Shown here one piece after another: positions 1-7,183 of a stretch of DNA of 64,000 bases. Both the position numbers and the translations under genes were made by a program. The notes beneath the pieces were generated by a model that did not search any database, was not told where the DNA came from, and worked only from the letters and a program-made list of their open reading frames with translations. Each line of letters starts with the position of its first letter. Within the stretch, counting starts at the first letter, position 1. Location: NCBI GenBank assembly GCA_903834465.1, contig CAILJB010000091.1, positions 62,001 to 126,000 on the forward strand, given 5' to 3'. Origin of the DNA: an uncultured Pseudomonadota bacterium (GTDB lineage Bacteria > Pseudomonadota > Gammaproteobacteria > Methylococcales > Methylomonadaceae).

Positions 1-397
1 AATCTTCCATCGCCGGATATAAAATTTCTTCAACGGCTGGACTCAAACGGTGAATTTCGTCGATGAACAGTACGTCGTGTTTTTCTAAATTTGTCAGTAA
101 CGCCGCTAAATCACCGGCTTTTTCTAAAACGGGCGCAGCGGTTTGACGCAAATTTACGCCCATTTCGCTGGCAATAATCATAGCCAGTGTCGTTTTACCT
201 AAACCTGGTGGACCAAAAATTAACGTGTGGTCTAAGGCTTCATTTCGCGCCAATGTCGCTTCAATGAAAATTTCCATTTGTGTGCGACATTCTTCTTGAC
301 CAACATAATCCGCCAATTTTTTGGGACGCATCGCACGGTCGAAGCCTTCTTCGCCCTGCCCCGTATTTGCGGTAATTAAACGGTCTTCTTCAATCAT
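1..397 (-). CDS. ruvB: Holliday junction branch migration ATPase RuvB (N-terminal part, cut by window edge)
   Basis: RuvB is the AAA+ motor that, with RuvA, drives branch migration of Holliday junctions so that RuvC can resolve them. About 132 N-terminal residues are present. They contain the Walker A motif GPPGLGKTT and the Walker B/sensor stretch [11 protein letters not shown], followed by [11 protein letters not shown] at the window edge; the C-terminal part lies outside. The ATG (395-397) overlaps the stop of the DUF2442 gene as ATGA, so the two are probably translated together. Unusually, ruvB does not directly follow ruvA here: about 1.9 kb of small accessory genes separates them. Identification is secure. 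Confidence 0.97.
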   Translation of the reverse strand, partial: MIEEDRLITANTGQGEEGFDRAMRPKKLADYVGQEECRTQMEIFIEATLARNEALDHTLIFGPPGLGKTTLAMIIASEMGVNLRQTAAPVLEKAGDLAALLTNLEKHDVLFIDEIHRLSPAVEEILYPAMED

Positions 398-633
398 TTT
401 AAAAAATAGGAAAGGTCATACAGCGTTTCGGGAGCAATATCAATTTCATCAGACCAAACTACTGTCCCATAATCAATTCGCGCTTGCTTAAACAAACTAA
501 TACTTTTCAATACCTGGAATATTGGTGCATTCAAATAAGGGTTCATATCAAAATATTTTTTTTCGTTATTTTCAAATGTAAGCAACAAGTGATAATCAGG
601 TAATGTCTCGACAGCAATTACATTCGGAAACAT
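394..633 (-). CDS. DUF2442 domain protein
   Basis: A 79-residue protein with the pattern of DUF2442 proteins (start [14 protein letters not shown], then [19 protein letters not shown] and a C-terminal [18 protein letters not shown]). These small proteins often sit beside DUF4160 proteins, as here, and some of these pairs have been proposed to be toxin-antitoxin-like; no function is established. The gene starts 2 bases after the DUF4160 stop and overlaps the ruvB start as ATGA, so it is part of the same transcript. Family assignment comes from sequence pattern only. Confidence 0.8.
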   Translation of the reverse strand: MFPNVIAVETLPDYHLLLTFENNEKKYFDMNPYLNAPIFQVLKSISLFKQARIDYGTVVWSDEIDIAPETLYDLSYFLK

Positions 634-635
634 AA

Positions 636-905
636 TTATTGCAACGGTTTAATTTGGAAAACTGGCTCACCATTTACAGCTAATGCCCAATCTGCCATCA
701 ATTCGTCTTCGTGCAAAATAATCCATGCTTTGACCAGACTGACTTTTTTATTTGGTAACGAGCCTTCTAATAATTCGCCGTCAGGAATAGTAAAAACAGC
801 TCTTACACCTTGATATTCGACATGAATGTGCGGCAAATGGTGTTGTTGCGTATCAAAAAACAACATCCTGATAATAATTCCATAAAACATACTAATCGCT
901 GGCAC
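636..905 (-). CDS. DUF4160 domain protein (GTG start)
   Basis: The core PAISMFYGIIIRMLFFDTQQHHLPHIHVEYQ is close to the DUF4160 consensus, whose members normally begin right at PxISMFYG. I therefore place the start at the GTG at 903-905, which has a GGAG ribosome-binding site about 8 bases upstream, giving 89 residues. An upstream in-frame TTG would add 21 residues that do not resemble the family. The conserved HxPHxH motif could bind a metal, but no activity is known. It is paired with the DUF2442 gene downstream (2-base gap), a common arrangement. Confidence 0.8.
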   Translation of the reverse strand: MPAISMFYGIIIRMLFFDTQQHHLPHIHVEYQGVRAVFTIPDGELLEGSLPNKKVSLVKAWIILHEDELMADWALAVNGEPVFQIKPLQ

Positions 906-964
906 AACAAATCTCCAAAAAATCTCCACAAACCAAGAACGAAAGCCCCGCGCCTTCAAGCAAA

Positions 965-1183
965 TCAATATGCCATTTCAACATCAACAAACGCACTTTT
1001 TGAAACAGGTCGTGGAATGCTCACACCTTCAGCTTTCAAGTCTTCTAAATGAAAATAAATCGCCTCTTGAATTAACGCAATCACTTCATTTTCAGTTTCA
1101 CCAACAGCTACACACCCTGTTAAATCTGGAACAAACGCGCCATAACTGGTTTCGCCTTTTTCAATTACGACCATATATTGCAT
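965..1183 (-). CDS. hicB: HicB-family antitoxin
   Basis: A 72-residue protein with the HicB partial RNase H-like fold pattern: VVIEKGETSYGAFVPDLTGCVAVGETENEVIALIQEAIYFHLEDL, then a short C-terminal tail. HicB antitoxins neutralise HicA mRNA-cleaving toxins by direct binding and often repress their own operon. Here hicB lies 3 bases downstream of a hicA that carries a frameshift, and the AAGGAG at the end of hicA acts as its ribosome-binding site. With the toxin broken, this would be an orphan antitoxin unless the frameshift is a sequence error. There is no obvious C-terminal DNA-binding domain; its short length fits the minimal type. Confidence 0.85.
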   Translation of the reverse strand: MQYMVVIEKGETSYGAFVPDLTGCVAVGETENEVIALIQEAIYFHLEDLKAEGVSIPRPVSKSAFVDVEMAY

Positions 1184-1186
1184 TTT

Positions 1187-1374
1187 CTACTCCTTCAAAC
1201 CTGCTTGTTTTAAAACACTATTCAATGTTCCCGCTGGCACGTCAATACTCGGTTTTCCTGCAACGGTTACAGTTCCTGATTTGTACAAATGATGTTGTGT
1301 CGATGACTGCCACGCTGTCGAACTAAAAACCAACCATTCTGCTCAATTAGTTTCAACAGCTCTGAAACTTTCAT
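1187..1374 (-). pseudogene. hicA: HicA-family toxin, single-base frameshift
   Basis: The start at 1374 gives MKVSELLKLIEQNGWFLVRQRGSHR, the HicA N-terminus with its catalytic histidine (GSH). The frame then breaks at about 1294-1300. In the neighbouring frame the sequence continues HHLYKSGTVTVAGKP, then SIDVPAGTLNSVLKQAGLKE and a stop at 1187-1189, which is exactly the remaining HicA domain. Between the two segments 5 bases stand where 6 are expected, so one base appears to be missing. HicA is a double-stranded RNA-binding-fold mRNA interferase. As read, only about 36 aberrant residues would be made. A real mutation or an assembly error are both possible. Confidence 0.8.
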
Positions 1375-1414
1375 CGTAAAACATCCAAAAAATCAAAATT
1401 TTAAAACACTGTCG

Positions 1415-2178
1415 CTACCGCACTAACCAAACATAATTGCTACCGTTTTTATTGCTGCGGTAAGAATCTCCGTAGCCGAAATAGATATTCCACGCATGGG
1501 TACTGTTATGGCTACTACTGCTAGCATCAGCCGAAGAAGACCAAAAATCTCCTGGATTTTCAGGCAAAATGTCTATTTTTTCGTTTTTGATGTTATTGAC
1601 TAACATTTTTAATTCGTCAAGTTAGGAACTCGCCAATTAAGGAAACCTCCGTACCCTCGTTTTTTGTTGAATGTTTTAGCAGTTTGCATTGCGTTACTCC
1701 AATCCATTTTTTCAGCATTTCCAACCGTATTACCATCTTTCCATTTTTGCCCATAAGCAAATCGTAACCACATCAGACCAGTTTCAGTATCCGTTGCAAT
1801 ACCATCTTGGAGAATAAATTTACTTACAGGCTTTGAAATAACAGATTCTGCAAATGTTATACCTGATGAATTAAACTGGATATTTTCTAAAATAATTCCA
1901 CCCGCTGATGCTTTTTTAATTGCTTCAACGGCAATATCAATCGAACAGTTAAACCATTCTTTGTTTTCGTGAACGCCTTTATTTTTAAGCAAGCCGTGTG
2001 CAATTTGTTCTACGTCTCTCGGTTCATTCACTAAAACATCATACGCAACTTCGTAAGGATACGGATTTCCCGTATTGTTTAATTCAGCGGCTCTCAATTC
2101 TGGGTCTTTTGTTGAAAAACCAACTTTCACCAAATGCGGCATCGACTTTGTTGTAATGATATAAACCCAGCCTTTCAT
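1415..2178 (-). pseudogene. GIY-YIG/T5orf172-type nuclease domain fused to Lcl (DUF1566-like) domain, frameshifted
   Basis: The first frame (2178 down to 1609) encodes a GIY-YIG-like T5orf172 domain at residues 1-90 (MKGWVYIITTKSMPHLVKVGFS, RAAELN, NPYPYEVAYDVLV, EQIAHGLL), then a linker and the start of an Lcl-type domain (DTETGLMWLRFAYGQKW, MDWSNAMQTAKTFN, WRVPNL). A stop follows. The adjacent frame (1606 down to 1415) carries the remaining Lcl half (DELKMLVNN, FWSSSADASSSS, NYVWLVR). Adding one base near 1616-1622 joins WRVPNL to DELKMLV, restoring the usual Lcl motif. The intact product would be about 254 residues. The cellular role is unknown; T5orf172 proteins are often phage- or defence-associated. 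Confidence 0.75.
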
Positions 2179-2197
2179 TTTTTAATTCCGTGAAAAT

Positions 2198-2266
2198 TTA
2201 TTGGACATTAAACTCTTGCTGACTTTCAGCATCTTCTTCAAACGTAACGGGATAATAAAACATCAT
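2198..2266 (-). pseudogene. Possible 5' remnant of a HicB-like antitoxin gene, coupled to ruvA
   Basis: A 22-residue reading frame starts at an ATG overlapping the ruvA stop (ATGA) and begins MMFYYPVTFEEDAES before losing similarity and stopping. The opening resembles the N-terminus of many HicB antitoxins, in which a tyrosine-proline strand is followed by an acidic turn and then the partial RNase H fold. The rest of such a gene is absent, so this is probably a truncated remnant marking where the accessory genes entered the ruv operon. The evidence is short and the call is tentative. Confidence 0.35.
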
Positions 2267-2844
2267 GATTTCACCGCACTTTGTAACGCCAACCGAATAA
2301 TCGTTTCACAACTTTTGCCTTCCGGTTGAATTGCTGACACCATGCGACTGGCATCAAGCGGTTTATAACCCAATGAACACAACGCACTAATGGCTTCTTC
2401 TCTCGCATTGCCAACATTGGTAAACGATTGTGTATTTTCAAGTTTTGGCAATTTGTCGCGCAATTCCATCACTAAACGTTCAGCCGTTTTTTTGCCCACT
2501 CCCGGTAATTTGACCAATGCGGCGGTGTCATTATTTTGCACACAAATGTGAAACTGCTCTGCGGTTTGCCCTGATAAAATCGTCAACGCCAATTTTGCGC
2601 CGACACCACTAATTTTAATCAACGTTTTAAACAGTGTTTTATCTGCATCCGTCGAAAAACCAAACAAACTGTGTGCGTCTTCTCGAACCACTAAATGCGT
2701 TTGCAAAGTAATTTCTGCGCCAACTTCGGGCAAATTATAAAATACCGTCATCGGTGCTTCGATTTCATAACCTACGCCGTTCACATCCAAAACGACTAAT
2801 GGCGGAGCTTTCAAAACAATTTTACCGCGTAAAAAACCAATCAT
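2263..2844 (-). CDS. ruvA: Holliday junction branch migration protein RuvA
   Basis: RuvA tetramers bind the four-way junction and load RuvB. The start is the ATG at 2844 (MIGFLRGKIVLKAPPLVVLDVNGVGYE), which overlaps the ruvC stop as ATGA; a longer upstream frame would read into ruvC. The 193-residue length is normal. The OB-fold domain is at 1-64, the two helix-hairpin-helix motifs lie in the middle (LIKISGVGAKLAL and LVKLPGVGKKTAERLV), and the RuvB-contacting C-terminal domain follows (EEAISALCSLGYKPLDASRMV). Confidence 0.97.
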   Translation of the reverse strand: MIGFLRGKIVLKAPPLVVLDVNGVGYEIEAPMTVFYNLPEVGAEITLQTHLVVREDAHSLFGFSTDADKTLFKTLIKISGVGAKLALTILSGQTAEQFHICVQNNDTAALVKLPGVGKKTAERLVMELRDKLPKLENTQSFTNVGNAREEAISALCSLGYKPLDASRMVSAIQPEGKSCETIIRLALQSAVKS

Positions 2845-3338
2845 TGTCGCATCCCCGTTTGCAAGCGTTGTTGCGTTTGCGCGTAATGCGCGTGACAAAT
2901 CGCAATGCCTAATGCGTCACTCGCGTCAATTTGCAAATTTCCTTGAATATTCAACAAAAGTTTAACCATGTGCTGCACTTGTAATTTATCTGCGCTACCT
3001 TTACCGACAATCGCCTGTTTAACTTGCCGTGCGGCATATTCAAAAACAGGAATATCGTGCGTTTGCACGGCACAAATTGCTGCGCCGCGGGCTTGCCCCA
3101 GTTTTAATGCTGAATCCGCATTTTTACCCATAAACACTTGTTCGATTGCCATTTGCTGCGGCTGATATTCATTAACTAATTGTAAAATGCCATCAAAAAC
3201 TTGTTTTAACTTACGCGGCAAATCGTCGGCTTGAATTTTTAACGCGCCACTTGCAATGTAACGATAACCGTTCGGTACAATTTCAATAATACCGTAGCCT
3301 GTCAAACGCGAACCGGGATCGATGCCTAAAATTTTCAC
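2841..3338 (-). CDS. ruvC: Crossover junction endodeoxyribonuclease RuvC (GTG start)
   Basis: RuvC cleaves Holliday junctions symmetrically. The 165-residue product begins KILGIDPGSRLTGYGIIE, with the first catalytic Asp in GIDPG; AIEQVF supplies the second acidic residue and DASDALGIAICHAH the last two. The start codon is GTG at 3336-3338, overlapping the yebC TAG by one base (TAGTG), typical of translational coupling. Downstream it overlaps ruvA. Family length and all four acidic motifs are intact. Confidence 0.97.
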   Translation of the reverse strand: MKILGIDPGSRLTGYGIIEIVPNGYRYIASGALKIQADDLPRKLKQVFDGILQLVNEYQPQQMAIEQVFMGKNADSALKLGQARGAAICAVQTHDIPVFEYAARQVKQAIVGKGSADKLQVQHMVKLLLNIQGNLQIDASDALGIAICHAHYAQTQQRLQTGMRQ

Positions 3339-4084
3339 TAACCCATTGTCGCCATAATTTCATCGCTGATATCGCCGTTCGAGTAGACATTTTGCACGTC
3401 GTCTAAATCTTCTAAGCGTTCAATCAACAACATCATTTTTTCAGCGTTTTCAGCATCTAATTCAGCTTTGGTACTGGCTTGCATGGTGATTTCAGAACTT
3501 TCAGGCGCAAACCCTGCGGCAACTAACGCTTCTTTAACATTTAAATAATTTTCAAGTGTCGTCATGACATCTTTTGAACCATCATCATTGGTCACAACAT
3601 CGTCAGCGCCGGCTTCAATTGCCGCTTCCATCAACGCATCTTCGTCAACATCTGCACCATAACTGATAATGCCGATTTTGCTAAACATATACGCCACAGA
3701 ACCGTCTGTACCTAAATTGCCGCCCGATTTGCTGAACGCATGGCGAACTTCACCAACGGTGCGTTGTTTATTATCCGTTAAACAATCGACGATAACCGCT
3801 ACGCCACCTGCGCCATAACCTTCATAACGAATTGATTCATAATTCACACCTTCTAATGTTCCAGAGGCTTTTTTGATGGCAGTATCAATCGTATCGCGGC
3901 GCATATTCGCCCCTAACGCTTTATCAATTGCCGTGCGTAACGCTGGATTACTTGACGGATCGCCACCTGCGCCTTTTACTGCGACGTTAATTTCTCGCAA
4001 AACTTTGGTGAAAATTTTTGCACGTTGTGCGTCTTGACCTGCTTTACGGTGTTTAATATTTGCCCATTTACTGTGACCAGCCAT
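3338..4084 (-). CDS. yebC: YebC/PmpR-family protein (TACO1-like)
   Basis: A 248-residue YebC-family protein starting [27 protein letters not shown], the invariant family opening. Members have been described as transcriptional regulators and, more recently, as factors that help ribosomes through proline-rich stretches, like mitochondrial TACO1. It heads the yebC-ruvC-ruvA operon, a widely conserved order. The acidic middle (residues 90-180) and the C-terminal [22 protein letters not shown] are also typical. Full length. Confidence 0.95.
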   Translation of the reverse strand: MAGHSKWANIKHRKAGQDAQRAKIFTKVLREINVAVKGAGGDPSSNPALRTAIDKALGANMRRDTIDTAIKKASGTLEGVNYESIRYEGYGAGGVAVIVDCLTDNKQRTVGEVRHAFSKSGGNLGTDGSVAYMFSKIGIISYGADVDEDALMEAAIEAGADDVVTNDDGSKDVMTTLENYLNVKEALVAAGFAPESSEITMQASTKAELDAENAEKMMLLIERLEDLDDVQNVYSNGDISDEIMATMG

Positions 4085-4117
4085 GTTGCTTACTCTCTAA
4101 AATTTTTCTAAAAATGT

Positions 4118-4753
4118 TTATAAAATATACGGTAAAACCGCTGTTAAATTTTTGTCGGCAACGAAAAAATTTGCATTTTCACGCACCAATTTTCTATTCA
4201 CTACGCCACCAAAACCAATCACTTTCGCACCCGTTTGTTGCGCTTCCAAATCTGTTTTACCATCACCAATAAGAACTAAATTTGGCGCGTGTAAAGATTT
4301 TATAATTGCCGCTTTGCCACCATTTTTTGCTAACGGTGAATCTGTCTCATAACCCAAATAATCACCATTATCAGCAAAATATACATCGACGGCATGAACA
4401 TTTGTTTCTGGAACATTTAATAATTTCGCCAAAGGCAAAATCGCGGGCAATAACCCACCACTAATAATGTGAACAACTTTATTGTGTTTGGCGAGTTCGG
4501 CAAAAACGTCTGTCACACCATCAACTAATTCCGTAATATAAAGTTCTGCCACCCATTCCATTGCAACGCGATTTGGTTTAATCAAATCCAATCGTTTGCC
4601 ATAAATGGCTTCAAGCGGCACTTCGCCATTCATTGCCGCGTCGGTGAGTTTAACTAATTCCTCGCCTAAACCCTCCCGACGTGCTAATTCATCGATACCT
4701 TCAATTTTACTTAACGTGCTATCGCAATCAAAACAAACAATGTCAAAACTCAT
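4118..4753 (-). CDS. HAD-family phosphatase, SerB-like
   Basis: A 211-residue HAD hydrolase with all motifs: nucleophile motif DCDST near residue 9, motif II Ser/Gly in HIISGG, the Lys of motif III, and GDGKTDLEAQ near the C-terminus. The four-helix cap (KIEGIDELARREGLGEELVKLTDAAMNG) is typical of phosphoserine phosphatases, so conversion of O-phosphoserine to serine is the likely reaction. The start at 4753 (MSFDIVCFDCDST) is chosen because upstream in-frame codons do not match the family. It is shorter than E. coli SerB, which carries an extra N-terminal domain, so the exact substrate is not certain. Confidence 0.8.
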   Translation of the reverse strand: MSFDIVCFDCDSTLSKIEGIDELARREGLGEELVKLTDAAMNGEVPLEAIYGKRLDLIKPNRVAMEWVAELYITELVDGVTDVFAELAKHNKVVHIISGGLLPAILPLAKLLNVPETNVHAVDVYFADNGDYLGYETDSPLAKNGGKAAIIKSLHAPNLVLIGDGKTDLEAQQTGAKVIGFGGVVNRKLVRENANFFVADKNLTAVLPYIL

Positions 4754-4862
4754 AATACTATCTGCGTGGTGTGATGAACTGCCGGAATTGCGATTATTGA
4801 AACTTGTTTCAAAATGAATTGAAAGATTAGAATTTTTTTCATCGTTTTTGTTTAGGTAAAAA

Positions 4863-5975
4863 CTAAATATGATGATAGCCACCTGTTGACACAGGTTTAT
4901 TGACCGGTTTTGCTACGGGTTGCGAGGGCTTAGGTGCAACTTTATTGACCGGCGCAACAATCGATTTAGTTGGCGTGGGCGCTGCCGATGGTGTTTCCGG
5001 TGCAGGAATAGAAGAGGCTTCGTTTGCTGCTTCGTCTAGCGCGGGAATACGTTCATAAATCGGCGTTGGATTGCCAGTTTGTTTTTCTAACGCTTCAGTC
5101 AATGCCGCTTGATTCACTTCTGGCAATTGATTGTTATTAGCTTTTTGAATTAAGGCTAACGCGCTGGCACGACGTTGCTCTAACGTGGTTTCCTCGCCTT
5201 CCAAATCGGGATGCGATTCAACATATAAAATATTATCAAGCCAACCCACTTTAATCGGTTGTTTCACAATATAAACGGGTGTTCCTGCATCGACCAAATG
5301 ATAAAGCTGGTCAATATCTTCGGGATACATTCGCACACAACCGTGCGTAATTTGCATGCCAATACCGAAAATTTTATCCACATCCGTGCCGTGAATACGA
5401 TAATCTCCGGGTAAATTTAAATACAGCGCGTAAGCACCAAGCGGATTATGAATCCCCGCTGGTACAACTTCAGGCAACGGGTCGCCATTTGCAGTATGTT
5501 CACGACGAATAGATTCGGGTGGTCGCCAAACAGGATCTTTAACTTTTTTCTGAATGGTCGTTCTGCCAAGTGGCGTTTTCCAATCTTGCCGCCCTACGCC
5601 GTGCGCGAATGAATAAACTTTAGTCGCATCTTCTGGATAATAATACATTCGATATTCCGCAATATTGAGCGTAATACCAAAATGCGGTGAGTCCGGTAAA
5701 ATACGTTTATTTGGCAAGGTAATTACTTGATCTTTTTTGATTAACCAGCGATCTAAATCTTGATTCAAACGAATAATTTCTACTTGTCCTAACGAAAAAC
5801 GACGCGCTACGTCGAGCAGCGTTTCATTTTGTTGGGCGCGAGTAACCGCAATTTCATTTGGATATTCCGCAATTACCGTGTCATGATTGTTAGCGGGCAA
5901 CGTGTAAGTTGTCGCAAAACTAACGTGACTTGCTACTAATAACACAGAAAAAGCAAAGGGGAAGCGTATCTTCAT
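4863..5975 (-). CDS. L,D-transpeptidase with LysM domain (ErfK/YbiS/YcfS/YnhG type)
   Basis: A 370-residue exported enzyme. The start at 5975 gives the signal peptide MKIRFPFAFSVLLVASHVSFA; the upstream TTG alternative does not improve it. A LysM-like peptidoglycan-binding region (about 35-85) precedes the YkuD catalytic domain (about 92-240), whose active-site motif HG...ITHGCVRM holds the nucleophilic Cys. Such enzymes form 3-3 peptidoglycan cross-links or attach lipoproteins to the wall. The last 80 residues are a Pro/Ala/Lys-rich low-complexity tail ending in GGYHHI. It appears monocistronic. Confidence 0.92.
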   Translation of the reverse strand: MKIRFPFAFSVLLVASHVSFATTYTLPANNHDTVIAEYPNEIAVTRAQQNETLLDVARRFSLGQVEIIRLNQDLDRWLIKKDQVITLPNKRILPDSPHFGITLNIAEYRMYYYPEDATKVYSFAHGVGRQDWKTPLGRTTIQKKVKDPVWRPPESIRREHTANGDPLPEVVPAGIHNPLGAYALYLNLPGDYRIHGTDVDKIFGIGMQITHGCVRMYPEDIDQLYHLVDAGTPVYIVKQPIKVGWLDNILYVESHPDLEGEETTLEQRRASALALIQKANNNQLPEVNQAALTEALEKQTGNPTPIYERIPALDEAANEASSIPAPETPSAAPTPTKSIVAPVNKVAPKPSQPVAKPVNKPVSTGGYHHI

Positions 5976-6087
5976 TTCAAAACAACTCAATAAACAATAG
6001 GATAATTAACAAAGTTAATTCATTTTAACATGTAAAAACCGGTTACGTCTTACTTTAAACATGCTTATTTTGTGCAACAAAGATGAA

Positions 6088-6762
6088 CTAAAATGGCAAT
6101 AATGCCAGACTATGTTGACTTATCGTCAACAATGGCAATGATGACGGTGTTGCCCAATAGAAAAAAATCGTTAAAAGCATCATCAATGCCGATGACGGTA
6201 GATTTTTATAGTTAATCAGTTTTAATGCCGTTCCAAACGATTTTTTAATGCGTCGATTTGATAAATCCACACTGTACATTTCATCCAACAATAAATGCAC
6301 CAAAAAACCAAACCCTAGAAAAAATCCATTTAGCCACGCATAAGTTGCATTTTGCTTGAACGCATAATCGCTGACACATACCATCAATAAAGAAAAAAAG
6401 AAGAGTGCTAAAACAGAATGGAAAATACCGCGATGCACCGTGAATCGCGCCAATGATGCCAGCACTAAATAACGGGTAAGCCAATAAATTCCCGCCGCCA
6501 ACAGTAATAATTGATAAGATGCCACATAATTTTTCAACGCAGATAACACAGCAGTCGCCGAAAGTAACGCCAGCACATTAAATAACAAACGCACAGGTTT
6601 AGAATTAACAGCATCAACATCGGGCAACATGCCGCCGATGATGCCTAAAAACACAAGCCATGGCGCGTGAGAAATATCCATCACGTTTGAATTAACACCG
6701 AATACCGCCACGATACTGCTACTGCTCGCCGCGACGGAAAGATGCACATTAAAATTTGCCAT
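6088..6762 (-). CDS. YdjM-family inner-membrane metal-dependent hydrolase
   Basis: A 224-residue multi-pass membrane protein with the YdjM (PF04307-type) motifs GGMLPDVD near the N-terminus and HRGIFHSVL in the middle, plus LLDEMYSVD; these His/Asp residues likely bind a metal. The start at 6762 (MANFNVHLSVAASSS) is preferred over an upstream alternative. It overlaps the end of the preceding unknown gene by 14 bases, so it may be cotranscribed with the restriction locus, though it is a widespread housekeeping-type gene. In E. coli ydjM is LexA-regulated; I did not identify a LexA box here. Confidence 0.82.
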   Translation of the reverse strand: MANFNVHLSVAASSSSIVAVFGVNSNVMDISHAPWLVFLGIIGGMLPDVDAVNSKPVRLLFNVLALLSATAVLSALKNYVASYQLLLLAAGIYWLTRYLVLASLARFTVHRGIFHSVLALFFFSLLMVCVSDYAFKQNATYAWLNGFFLGFGFLVHLLLDEMYSVDLSNRRIKKSFGTALKLINYKNLPSSALMMLLTIFFYWATPSSLPLLTISQHSLALLPF

Positions 6763-7183
6763 TTTCACCACGCAAACAAGCAAAAACGTCTTTCACATCC
6801 ACATAAATAAAATAAAAAACGGGCGTATCAAATAGCAAAATCTCGTCGTAACGAATTTGAGTTTGGTCACAGATTTTTGAGCAGTTTGTTTCGTCTAATG
6901 TGATGCAATACTTCACAGGAATTTCAACGTTATCACCATTTTTGTGAATGCCATCGACAATGAATTCATAAAAATGCGCGAAAAAATCATCAAAATTTTT
7001 TCGGTCAAAATCTAAATCTGCAAACGCGGCGTGTTCTTCGATGGGTTTGAAAGATTGAATGTTTCGCGCGGCAAAAAATTTATTCACTAAAAGATTAAGT
7101 AATTCACATTCAATTTTTTCATAATTTTTAACGCCAAAATAGCCAACAAACTGACTTTTGGATTTTGAGTTTATTTCAATCAT
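6749..7183 (-). CDS. Unknown protein coupled to the McrC/LlaJI-like gene
   Basis: A 144-residue soluble protein that I do not recognise. It is rich in aromatic and acidic residues (AAFADLDFDRKNFDDFFAHFYEF) and has no signal peptide or obvious membrane segment. The start overlaps the end of the McrC-like gene by 8 bases, and its own end overlaps the YdjM-like start, so it is translated from the restriction operon. Position suggests a third component or regulator of that system, but this is inference only. The clean length and tight overlaps argue that it is a real gene. Confidence 0.7.
   Translation of the reverse strand: MIEINSKSKSQFVGYFGVKNYEKIECELLNLLVNKFFAARNIQSFKPIEEHAAFADLDFDRKNFDDFFAHFYEFIVDGIHKNGDNVEIPVKYCITLDETNCSKICDQTQIRYDEILLFDTPVFYFIYVDVKDVFACLRGENGKF

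Noticed and set aside
810-1326. Plus-strand open frames overlapping the hicB and DUF4160 genes
   Set aside because: They run antisense to genes with recognisable domains and good ribosome-binding sites, and their translations show no family pattern.
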